From Microglena sp. YARC (taxonomy: Eukaryota; Chlorophyta; Chlorophyceae; Chlamydomonadales; Chlamydomonadaceae), in contig CM039464.1 of assembly GCA_022414725.1 (NCBI GenBank), positions 28,554,917 through 28,618,916 of the forward strand: a DNA stretch of 64,000 bases, written 5' to 3'. This document shows positions 29,632-40,322 of the stretch, piece by piece (positions within the stretch are counted from its first letter, which is position 1; each line of letters starts with the position of its first letter). Both the position numbers and the translations under genes were made by a program. The notes below the pieces were generated by a model. That model saw only the letters and a list, made by a program, of their open reading frames with translations. It ran no database searches and had not been told where the DNA came from.

Positions 29632-29870
29632 AACAAGCCTCATTTACAAACGAGCACAAGTCTTCCTACAAAGAAGCAACAAGCCTCATTACAAACGAGC
29701 ACAAGTCTTCCTACAAAGAAGCAACAAGCCTCATTACAAAACGAGCACAAGTCTTCCTACAAAGAAGCAACAACAAGCCTCATTACAAACGAGCACAAGT
29801 CTTCCTACAAAGAAGCAACAAGCCTCATTACAAACGAGCAAGTCTTCCTACAAAGGAGCAACAAGCCTTC
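29632..29870. repeat. 45-48-bp minisatellite, about 5 copies
   Basis: Units CAAGCCTCATTACAAACGAG, CACAAGTCTTCCTACAAAGA, AGCAA. It is open in the + frame as a Lys/Ser/Thr-rich repeat (HKSSYKEATSLITNE), within a longer open stretch 29,320-29,964. It may belong to the LINE's first ORF. Confidence 0.8.
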
Positions 29871-30539
29871 CTCCAAAGAAGCACAAATCTTCCCCCAAAG
29901 AAGTAACAAGCCTTCCCACAAAGAAGCTAAAAGCCCCTCTCCCCAAAAGCATCCAGTAGAGTAGGCACCCTGGCCCAATATGTACACCATGTGCAACCTA
30001 GGTGTGATCAGAGGATGGCCCAAAGACACTCCTGGGTAAATCCATACTGAGCATGTGCCCTCATGGTGATACCATTTCTAGTATTTTTTCGGTGGTGGCT
30101 CACTCCCTATGCCTCAGACGCATGGCCCAGGGGCTCATACTATGGAACATTATAATAGCGGGATGGGCATTAATCACCACATGCATCTACCTGACCCTGC
30201 CAGACTGCCCCCCCCCTACCCTAAACAGAGCTACTAGACGTAGACAGGGAAGAGGCAGCAAGGCTTTTATCTATAAGGCACGGAGATGCTCATGTAAGAA
30301 GACGTGGTCCCCTGCCGCCCCCTGCCTCATCATCGGAAACCTCCATGCTATTATATTACCTCCCGGTAACCACCTGCTTGTATTACCTCATGACTCCCCA
30401 GGTCATCACCAGCCTCATACACCTCACCATCCTCACTAGCCTAATTACACCTCAACCCGCTTGCCTGCCCCCTCACCCCACCTGTAGAGGAAGGGGTCAG
30501 ACCTCGCCCCCACTCCATACCCCCTACCCCCGCCCCACC

Positions 30540-32030
30540 CCTCATACTGGGAACCTCAAGTATTCGACCTCTGCCAGGCCCACTCAATGAATAGCCAACT
30601 TGGGGGGTCCCCAGGCCACCAACAGCCTCCCCCACCCAGCCATCCCCACCAGCCTAAACACATCCAGATCCAACTGCCCACCCCCCCACCCACGTGTAGA
30701 GGAGGAGACCAACCCCCTCTCCCCCTCCCTCTTCTCCCCTCCCAACCCCACCTCCCATACTGGGAACCCCAAGCATATAATTTCTGCCAGTCCCACGCCA
30801 TAAAATACCTACCTAGGAGGTCCGTACATAGAACCCCTAGCTATCCTCGCATATACGCTGATCACCTCCACACCAGCCGCCGTAGAATTAGGGACGAGCA
30901 CTACACAACTGGACACGGCCAGGGCAACTTCTCAGTCCCCCTGCTTAGCTCCTTCCTGCATCTACACCACACCCCATTGTGGGCATCCTCACCCCGTTGT
31001 ATAACCCCCCTTACACCCCTGCTCAGCTTCCCCTTCCTAACCATGGACACCGAGAGACATACCCCAAGGGCATCATGCCGGGCAGCACAAAGGAACAGAT
31101 ATTAGAGCGCCTCCACCCCCACCAGGCATGCATACTCAACTTCAGCACGGTATTTGGCCATGCAGCCACAATCAAACACTTCCAGGGTGAGTGGTACTTG
31201 ATAGACTCTCTCAAACACCAACCCATTCTCCTGAACACCCCTCGTAAATGGGCGAGCATCCAGGGCCACACCTATACACTACAACCAGGACAACCCAATG
31301 AAGCATGGCTAGATCACAACCCCATCAACCCTATGGAGGAGGACCTCCCGGAGGACCCCATGGAGGAGGACCAAGCCACCACCCCCACCCCCGCCGTACA
31401 AACAACCCAGACCACCCACCGCACACCAATCTCCCATATTGGGAACCCCAAATCGACTCCAACTGCCAAATACACTCCATCAACATTTACCTGGGGTACA
31501 AAGCTCTTGATTCTTGACGAAATCCTAGACTTTTCTGTAAAATTAGACACTCATGTGCGCAACTATACGTGCCAACAATGGACCCTAGAAGGGCACTATG
31601 ACAGTCTCACTGGTAACTATTCTAGCAATCTTATTAATTTCTACCTTTCTTCCAACAAATCTCACCTTGGCCTCCTTACTAAAGCACACCAACCCAAGAT
31701 ACATTCCCCACCATATTAGCCCCCACACAGAAATCGCAGGGACTTCACTGACCTACTCTGAAGGTATCATGCTGGGGCAGCTCACAGATGCAGATCCTAC
31801 AACGCATCCCTACCAACTGCTCTTGCTTCCTCCTACATTATCACTCTGGATATGGACATGCTAAGGCTATTAAGCAACTGGACGGTGAGTGGTGGGATAT
31901 GAACTCTGACGGCCCCTATCCCCTGAAGCCTCCTGACTGGCAACATCTTCAAGGGCACATTTACACCCTTACAGACACATCTGGACTACCCTGCCCTCAA
32001 CTTTTCCAGCCTGAAATTTACTATGAACCA
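30540..32030 (+). pseudogene. LINE 1: partly duplicated cysteine-protease-like region
   Basis: The motif YWEPQ-x4-CQ-x-H(S/A)(I/M) occurs at 30,545 (DLCQAHSMN), 30,758 (NFCQSHAIK) and 31,438 (NCQIHSIN). It resembles the NC-x-x-HALN catalytic Cys block of Josephin-type and related papain-fold proteases. A matching His/Asp block follows twice: FGHAATIKHFQGEWYLIDS at 31,153 and GYGHAKAIKQLDGEWWDMN at 31,851, each followed by a W..(I/L)QGH(T/I)YTL segment. The region thus has three Cys blocks and two His blocks, i.e. a tandem duplication. Frames change between Cys and His blocks, so it is broken. Protease function is inferred from the motifs only. Confidence 0.6.
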
Positions 32031-32582
32031 AACAACCCAACTCAAACTATCATTATAGACCTACCCTACCACTCTTACTCACAATGCTACCGACTCCTCA
32101 GACCAGATAGTTCTTACAGACCAGATGGATCTTACAGACTCCTCACAACTTCAACAACTTCTCTCAGACCTTCCACACCCTACAGATCACATTCACCCTG
32201 CAGATCCTACAGAGCCCCCAGCTCCTACAGAAACTGTAGACCTTGTCTCTGATGATGAAGAGCCTCCCAAATCTAAGAAACCTAAAAAGAACCTCTACCC
32301 GTTGCAAACCCCACTTCCCTCCACTCAAACTCTACACATAAATCACCGACCACCAAAAAAACACCCAGGGATACAACTCAACCTCCCAAGACTAACCTTC
32401 CTATCCCTACTAGACCTGCCATACCCGACAGCAACAAGATGCGCCAGAGCAGGATCTTTGGAGCAGAACCTCCTACCAAGAAACCTACTCCCCCCAGACT
32501 CACCACAAAAACCCTTCCAACGAAAAGAATTAAAATAACCCACACTACCTCATATCCTGTTCAACAGCAGCAAAATGCACTC

Positions 32583-33245
32583 TATCTCACTAACATTATC
32601 ACTTCCAACTGCAGAGGCATCTTCTCATCCTGGGAAACACTCTACGACCATATTCGAACTAATGAGCCAGACATTGCTATTCTCACCGAAACAAAACTCA
32701 CCTCTAACAACACAGGTATAAATAATATGATCAAACAAGACCTATCTGACTACCACTTTCATCACAGCAGCAAAACCATTAAGCAAGCTACCAATGCAGA
32801 CAACATTGTAAACCCGCTCAGCTGGAGTTATCACACTTATAAAAAAGACTCTTACTACACATCCAATTAAACATGAAGTCCCCACTGACATAGCTGGTCA
32901 TCTCACTCATCAAACTATTAACAACACTACCCACATTTTAGGCGTCTACATGCCCTGCAATGACCCTGACAAAAGAGCCCGAATTTATGAACACATTCAC
33001 TACATTATATCCCCAAACCCCTCTCATCACTATATTGCAGGGGAGACTGGAATGCAGCCTACTACCTTACTGATAGAAGCAACACAATCAAGCACCTGGA
33101 GGACCAGCCCCACTATCAACACCTTAATAAATATCCAATTCACATTCAACCGTCACCACGTCCCCACACTTACTCAGACAAACACTTCCTACAGTAGCAG
33201 GATAGATGACATCATTCTCATCAACCCCCAACTGCAACCACGGTG
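32583..33245 (+). pseudogene. LINE 1: APE-type (EEP) endonuclease
   Basis: IITSNCRGIFSSWETLYDHI and PDIAILTETKLTS match the first two conserved blocks of APE/EEP endonucleases (the Glu of TETK is catalytic). Then, after frame changes, ILGVYMPCNDPDKRARIYEH, GDWNAA (33,044-33,062, the D/N block) and SRIDDIILINP follow. These would nick target DNA for target-primed reverse transcription. At least two frameshifts separate the blocks. Confidence 0.7.
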
Positions 33246-34100
33246 ACAGAAACTGCACACCAAATGGGAGACACACTGGACCACTTGACCCTGGAACAAC
33301 ACATTACCTCCTCTCTCTTTCCCCCTCCTAACCTTGACATACCACCTCACAATCCAACACCTCAACTGCAGCTTCCTCTCAAGCAACAAGACATGGCCAA
33401 AGCTAAAGAAGCCAACTCTAATCAATTTCTCCATCAATTCCAGCACAGCCACATTAACATAGATAAAGCCTGGACTATAGCACAAACTTTACTGGGAGAA
33501 GATAAAACATCTGCACACATTCAATCTATTAGACAAGAACTCAAAGCCACCATACCAGAAGACCTTAACAGCATGACAAATCATCTCATGGTCACTCTTC
33601 ACCAAGCTCTCTCCATCATGACTGACACCTGCCCTACCAAGCCTAGTACACCAGGCACCTTCCTGCCAAGACAAACTGCCATAACCTACAGAAGACTTAA
33701 CTACCCTAATAAACACATTAAAGCACTCCGAACAGCTTCCAACCACCTTGACCAACAACAATACATGGAACTTAGAAGCACACCTCACACGGCAGGCACA
33801 TACTCACCTACCACTAAAATTAAAATACAACAGCACTTTCAAAATTTACTCCTCTCTGACTATTGTCTCTCCTTAACTGCTGATATTAAACAAAGTATTA
33901 CAGAATTACGTCACATGCAGGTTGCACTCAAAGAGGAGAGAGCAACCGCCTCCATTAAGAAATTCCGACGCCGCCTTAGTAAGCACGACAAACTCACAGG
34001 TATATTTTCTCTCCTGAAAATCACACACACACACCCACTGCTCTACTGGACGCATCCACACACACACTCAGCACTAGCACCCAGGGTCTCCTGGAAGTTA
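33243..34100 (+). pseudogene. LINE 1: linker between endonuclease and RT
   Basis: An 286-codon open stretch beginning after GATGACATC at 33,206. It contains a helical Lys/Gln-rich part (LKQQDMAKAKEANSNQFLHQ) as commonly seen between APE and RT domains of LINEs. No catalytic motif. Confidence 0.5.
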
Positions 34101-34344
34101 TGACTAAACATCTGGGAAAATTCATTCCCACTCCACCCATCTCAGATGACTATACACGACACGCCACCCCCCCTCCATGGGAAATACACACAGACAAATA
34201 CCACTTGGAAACTCCAGCCAACTCCATACAAAACACTGCCTCTCCCTACACCTTTCTCTCCTCCTCAACCACCTATGCTGACTGTATTAGGAAACTCTCT
34301 ACAACAAAGCCACTGGCCCAGACGGCATACCTAATGAATTACTT

Positions 34345-35430
34345 ATGTGCCTCCCACAGGAAATGCACCTCATCATACACAAACTCATGCAGCTAGTATG
34401 GATCCTGGGAGAAACACCAGACTGCTGGAAAACCTCACACACAGTCATGCTCTACAAAAAATCAGATCCTTGCTTACCTCAAAACTACAGGCCAATAGGC
34501 CTTAACAATGCTGTAGCCAAACTCTGGACCTCCCTTGTACTAACACTATTACTACCTACTCTGAAACCAACCACATTCTTAGCGCCTGCCAAGAAGTTTC
34601 AGAAAAGACAAAAGTACCTATAGACAACTCTTGAACCTACTCCACAACATTGAGGACGCTGCCCTCTTCCCACCAGGACCTCTATGCTGCCTACTTCGAC
34701 TTTAGCTCTGCTTTTAACATGATTGATCACCAAAAACTTCTCTGCATCATGCACAGCTTGGGTTACACCCACGACACTATAGACACTATTAAAGGAATCT
34801 ACACAAACTCTACTACACATATTCTCCTTAACAATACACCTGGCTCCCCCATCCCCATCACTAGGGGCACCATCCAGGGGGATACTCTCTCCCCCCTACT
34901 CTTCATTATCTTTCTAGAACCCCTACACAGATGGCTCCGTTCTGGGGGACGAGGATACAGAGCAGCATCCCTACCCTCCAAAACAGCAGATGAACACCAC
35001 ACCAGCAGCTTGGGGTATGCTGACGACACTGCTGTCCTAACCGGCAGCTCAGAGGACCTTCGCATCCAATGTGGTAAAGTTCAAACTTTTAGCATCTGGT
35101 CGGGCATTCCTCTTAACGCCACCAAATGTGTGGTCAGTGGCATACTCCACAAAATCACACCCCTCTCAACCTACTCACAACAACACTCTCAAACAAAGGC
35201 TAGATAAAATTCCACTAGGAAACTCCTATGCTACCTACCAGCCGCCTGACCAAGCCTACAAATACTTGGGGGTTCACATCTCACTTACCTTAAATTGGAA
35301 AACTCAACTCCACTCTACTATTGAAACCATTCACAATAAAGGGCTGAGTATCCTCACCAAAGCTAAAAACAGGGCACCCCCCACCCAATGCTTACGAATA
35401 ATTTTCACAATGTGTCAGAGCAGCTATTAA
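34345..35430 (+). pseudogene. LINE 1: reverse transcriptase domain
   Basis: Blocks in order: PDCWKTSHTVMLYKK and NYRPIGLNNAVAKLW (RT block 1), YAAYFDFSSAFNMIDHQKLL (motif A with catalytic Asp), RGTIQGDTLSPLLFIIFLEP (motif B), LGYADDTAV at about 35,010-35,040 (motif C), GIPLNATKC (motif D) and YKYLGVHISLTLNWKTQL (thumb). Reading requires frame changes near 34,625 and 35,200. The motifs themselves are intact. Confidence 0.85.
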
Positions 35431-37950
35431 ATACCCCATGATAGTAGCTCCCTTCTCACTAACCGACATTCACGTCATTGACAGAGCAGTATTAAAAACA
35501 GTTAAACTCTGTTGCTCCCTTCCCAGATCTTTTCCGACAAGAGCACTCCACCTCCCTAAAACAGAGGCAGGACTACGGGTGCCCTCCCTACTCACTGAAT
35601 ACACCCAGATTACTGCAACAGCCCTCACCCAGTCCATGATCGACCAAGGTCACCTGGGAATCCTCACTAGAGCTCTCCTTAATAAATCAACTTCCACCAT
35701 GACCACTCTAGATCCTCTCTCTCTATCCCGCAAGCAACTTAAGTATATGTCCCTAGCCCCGCCAGCTGGAAATTATTAAAAAATCTGAACATAACAATTT
35801 GTTGGAATGACACAGAACTTCTTGACAAACTTAACATACACTCTCTTCCTCTCCCTCCACAGGCAATCCCTGTATCACTCATGACTCCATTCCATGACCT
35901 GGCCATCTATTTCATACCATGACCGGTCACCCCCATGGGAACTCACCTTGTCAGCACTACAGATCTCTCTCTTATCACCTTACACAAAGTTACTAAACAC
36001 CACAAACGGTCCCTGAACCGCCTCACCGCTCACCTCTCCTCCCTCCAAACTGTCGCCTCCCCAATACACTCTGACCACTTCCCCTCTCACACCGACAAAC
36101 TTGCGCCCGGTTACGCAATTGCGCAGAACAACAACCGATAACGTTAAATCTCCTGCTTCTATTGAACCCTCCACCCACCCACCAGCGTTACCAACCTCAC
36201 GCCACTGTTACTGACGCAGACTACGAGGCGGATTCCATTGGACCTGGAAGGAAACCAATGGTGGGCGTGGCCCACGCAGACCGAAGGCAGTCACGCGCAC
36301 CAAGCATGGGGCTGCCCCAGCAGTGATGCCACCTGGGCAGCACGCCACTACTTGTGCAAATCCTGGATCCGTCACTCCTCCCACCTCTAAATTTTACCGT
36401 GCATATAGAATAACTCCCACCTCACACCCGACAGGATCCGCGAGGCCATGACATCCCCCGACAGCAGCGCACCTGCACCACCGGCGCGCTGCTCCACCTT
36501 ACCTAACGGATCCCAATACAAAGCCCTGCACATCACGAGCTGGCGGGGCAAGCGCTCCTACAAACAACGACAAATTAGTCCACTTCCACTGTTGTCCACG
36601 TTCAAATGGGCCCCAACCATCATGCACAGAAACAACATATCAACTCCTACACACACATGGGAACAGCATCCACCACAGCACATCTTTACCTCCACTACCT
36701 CCACCATACATTGGAAACCCCAATCTCACAATGCGTCTCACCTTGTTGAACTTTTGGACAACCAGCATACGACCAATTAACCCACACTTTTAAAACTACT
36801 CCCCCATTAACCACGCACCTCGACCCTAGGAAGGACACCACCTTACTAACCTTGAACAACAAGGCCAATGGGCCACCTCCCCAGGATTTAATGCTGGACA
36901 ACCACAACCTTGTTCAAAACTTCTGAAAATTGACACACACGACAGGCACCCAGACTGGGACATTCAACCACCCTCAGCCTACATTATACAAACAGGCATC
37001 CTACCACTCTGGATGACCAATCCACACACACACACACCAACGTTCATATCTTTATAACCCCACTGGTCACTGTCTTGGGCACATTCCCAACGACAGACTA
37101 ACCTCTCTCAAACAAAACTATGACCACTTCAAAAATCACCACCCCTAAAAACCAAATGGAACCAACTGACCCAAGGAGGAACATACCACACTGACTTAGC
37201 TGCCCTCTTTCACCAGATACAGAGCTGCTCCTGCTGCTACCAACACTCTTTCTCCTTTTCTCTACCAAGCAGCAGCTGCTCTGGGCATTACTCACCATCG
37301 TACTTCTAACCCCCTTAGCTACGACCAAAAGCCTCACCAGCTTCTCTTCTACCAGCCCTGCTGGATCAGCTCTTTGGCTCCAACAAGACCCCTTTCTTAC
37401 CATCTTGGACTGGGGGCTCACTGGTGGACATTCCTAACTCCACGACACAAGCACACCAAGCTTTAAGGTGGGCCCTAGCCAGTGCTGAACCATGCTGAAA
37501 ATACTCTCAGCCCTACCTGCACCCTGATGCTCCTCCCTGAACCTTGCTGCCCCTTACAAAAACCCTCCTCCACCACTCCTGGATTCCACTATATTGACTC
37601 CAGACCGCGTCCTGAATTTTATACTGACCTCTGAAATTTGGCTTGGCAGCAAATCTCACACTCCACCCTCCACCCCACAAACTACAACCTCATCCTTATA
37701 TGCAACCCCACAGCCAAGATACCTATTTTCCTAAACTCCCAGATTTTTATTGACCAATGGACATACTAACATGCAAAGCCTCTCCTCATCCTGGGAGCCC
37801 TCTACTATCACTCCACCTCCCACTCTTACCTTCTCTGACATTGTCATTACTTACCCCCGGGATACTCAAATCTCTTCGCCAAAAAATCCTTGGCAAACTC
37901 CACTCCAGCCAACACCCTCCTCCCTCTCTTCTTACCACTACTCACCCTTG
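35431..37950 (+). pseudogene. LINE 1: degenerate region between RT and RNase H
   Basis: Short frames (35,438-35,779 with RALHLPKTEAGLRVPSLL, a common post-RT motif; 36,448-36,780; 37,757 onward) on the + strand alternate by frameshift. No other domain is recognised. The composition matches the flanking element. Confidence 0.45.
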
Positions 37951-37978
37951 TCTTCACCTAGCTACCCCCTCCTCAGGC

Positions 37979-38420
37979 CTCCAGGTCTACACAGATGGTA
38001 GCCTAATAAAAGGTAAACCAGGGCACCCTAGTAAAATAGGTTGCTGCAGTATATGTCCCGGCTGCAGGACAAAGCTACACCATCAATCCCTGGGGGAAGT
38101 AGGGCCACCAAAACTAACAACAGGGTAGAAAGGGTAGATCACCACCAAGCCCTTCTCAACATTGACTACGACAAATCCCTTACACTCCATACAGACAGCC
38201 TCTGCTCTCTTGCAACTTATTAAAAAAAATGATTCATGACTCTACCACAACAACCCGTTCCATTCATACTGAACTTCTGCAATCAATTCAAAAACACCTC
38301 ATTCAACGCATCCTGCATGGCTCACACACCACTCTTTGTAAAGTCCGTTTCCCACACAGGTAATCCTTGGAAAATGACAGGGCAGACATTCTGGCACGCA
38401 AGGCAGCTGAGCACCCTGCC
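37979..38420 (+). pseudogene. LINE 1: RNase H domain
   Basis: LQVYTDGSLIKG (first Asp), NNRVERVDHHQALLNI (Glu), LTLHTDSLCS (second Asp) and NDRADILARKAAEHP (last Asp) reproduce the D-E-D-D order and spacing of LINE-encoded RNase H1. The blocks fall in three frames. It would remove the RNA strand after reverse transcription. Confidence 0.75.
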
Positions 38421-38794
38421 TCCACCAATTTTACTGACAAACACTGGGGAAATCCCCCGCCACAATGTCTACTGGCCCGCAGTTCAACCTCCTCGCACAC
38501 CCATGGGAGATATTCCCCCACGCATCTCCTAGCACCTAACCTTACACAAGGTATCACCTCTAACCTGCCCACTAGCTGCCAACTTGGCCAACACCCTCTT
38601 AAAGGGATTTGATGCAACCACCTGGGCTGATAACACTCTCCCACCAACTTCCTCATGCAAGTAACAAATTTTGGACCTCAACCCTTATCCAACATAAACT
38701 AAATTCCACATCCTTAAAGCCCGCTGGGTAGACTGTGGAACCGTAAACTTGCATTCCGCTGGAAACTCCCTTATATTACAAGCACTCACCCACC

Positions 38795-39300
38795 CACGAA
38801 CTCCCTATGCCCCATTTGCCACACCTGTGAGTGACGGAGCGGGCCACATCCTGGCGGGCTGCACACACCGGACTTTCAAGGGGCTCTATATCAAAGAGAC
38901 ATGAGCCGCAGTGCGACTCATCCACAAGGCATTTGCACCGGAGCCCTGGGATCCCGCAGAATGATCATGGACGCTGGCAAGGAAGAGGACCTCCCCAGGG
39001 GGTCCTGGGCAAAAACGTCTCCCTGACTGGTGACGCCCCTCCACTATTACTGGTAGCGGACTGGAGAGAATGAGACCTGATCTTGCCGCTCCTGACATAG
39101 ACTCTCCTATCTGTATGTCTGATAAAGAACTCTGGGTTCTTGAGCTTGGATACTGCTCTGATACAACCCATGCTACTAAGTTTATCATACAAGCACGCCA
39201 GCATGTTGAATTAGTAATGGCCTTAGATCGGCTGATACCTTTCGTTCACACTATGAAGTTATCACCGTGGAACAACTGGTACTATTCCTCCAACCTCTTT
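38795..39300 (+). pseudogene. LINE 1: zinc motif and restriction-like endonuclease
   Basis: CPICHTC at 38,811 followed, after a frame change, by GAGHILAGCTHRTFKGLYIK gives a C-x2-C..H..C..H cluster as in R2-type elements. At 39,071 RPDLAAPDIDS, LWVLELGYCSDTTHATK and ARQHVELVMALDRL match the PD…(E)…K restriction-like endonuclease of R2/Dualen elements. The last open stretch ends with TGA at 39,322. Confidence 0.65.
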
Positions 39301-39793
39301 TTTGACTTCTATGACCACTCTTGACTTCAGAGATCAGTGTGCCCTCAAACTGGCGGACACAGTCCACTCCCACACCATCACTAGCTTCAGAGTATTTTAC
39401 AGTGGCAGACGTTTATGGAAGCACACCCGGGTCGATACCCGGGACTAAGCACACAGACCGTCCCCCTCTCAGGTTTTTGTCTGCCAGCTGCATTGTGTCG
39501 GTGCTTCCAACCGGGGTGAAAAAACCCCTCGTATTAAGCTTGCACTGGCATGATGTGGCTACGGTGCCTGCCGGTCCAGGCATCGGTGGTAATTCTTTTT
39601 ACTGAGGTGGCCCTACGGTGACTATAGCTAGCTCCGGCTTACGCTATGGTTTCCTTAACTTCACGTCCTGTGAGTAACGGTTCTACACGGATGTAACAAT
39701 TTCAATTTCAAATTTCAATACCGGTATTGTCCGAGCATTTGAGGCAAAAATTGATTCTGACCGAAGACAGCAAACAGGAAAAATTAATTTCTG

Positions 39794-39875
39794 GCTGGAG
39801 CCCGGTAACCAAGTTCAAGTTCAAGTTGACGCTGAGGCTTTGGCATTGAATGAGAGCCCCTGTAGTCCTGTACCA
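39794..39875 (+). repeat. LINE 1 3' UTR block also present at 28.37 kb
   Basis: CTGGCTGGAGCCCGGTAACC and AAGTTCAAGTTCAAGTTGAC, then GCC(C)CTGTAG…CCAAATAC, resemble 28,358-28,440 in the same order and orientation. Confidence 0.5.
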
Positions 39876-40039
39876 AATACAAGAACTTGCAAGTGAAACG
39901 AAAACTTACTTAATACGGCACCCGTAAGGCTGAGACTGATTCTCGATTTGCTCATATATGTGCTCCACGTAGGATACATATATGATAACAAAACAGTGAA
40001 GGATTTGGCTAGGATTTTATACATGCAAGTTTAGACTTT

Positions 40040-40322
40040 AACATGTAATTAATGTAATAAACGTAATGTACGTATGTGTGATTTAATGTGATGACATGGT
40101 AATGTAATGTTGATGTAATGTGAGGTGATGCAATGTAATGTAAATGTAATGTATTGTAATGTAATGTAATGTAACTGTAAATGTAATGTATGTAATGAAT
40201 GTTATGTATGTAAATGTAATGTAATGTAATGTAATTAATGTAATGTAATGTAATGTAATTAATGTAATGTAAATGTAATTAATGTAATGTAATGTAATGT
40301 AATGTAATGTAATGTAGTGTAA
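40040..40322 (+). repeat. LINE 1 tail: (TGTAA)-rich microsatellite
   Basis: Starts after GACTTTAACATGTAA and consists of TAATG/TGTAA/ATGTAA units. The second LINE, on the other strand at 51.7 kb, has the same boundary words. Confidence 0.85.

Larger units (their letters stand above)
30480..40322 (+). mobile_element. LINE 1: non-LTR retrotransposon with two endonucleases, degenerate
   Basis: Domain order on the + strand: Cys-protease-like motifs (30.5-31.9 kb), APE-type endonuclease (32.6-33.2 kb), reverse transcriptase with YADD (34.3-35.4 kb), RNase H (38.0-38.4 kb), Cys/His zinc motif (38.8 kb), restriction-like endonuclease (39.07-39.2 kb), 3' UTR, and a TGTAA-rich tail ending at 40,322. 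Having both APE and restriction-like endonucleases matches the Dualen/RandI elements described from Chlamydomonas. Several frameshifts and stops make the copy inactive as sequenced. The 5' end is not determined; the 29-kb Lys-rich repeat may be part of it. Confidence 0.75.
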
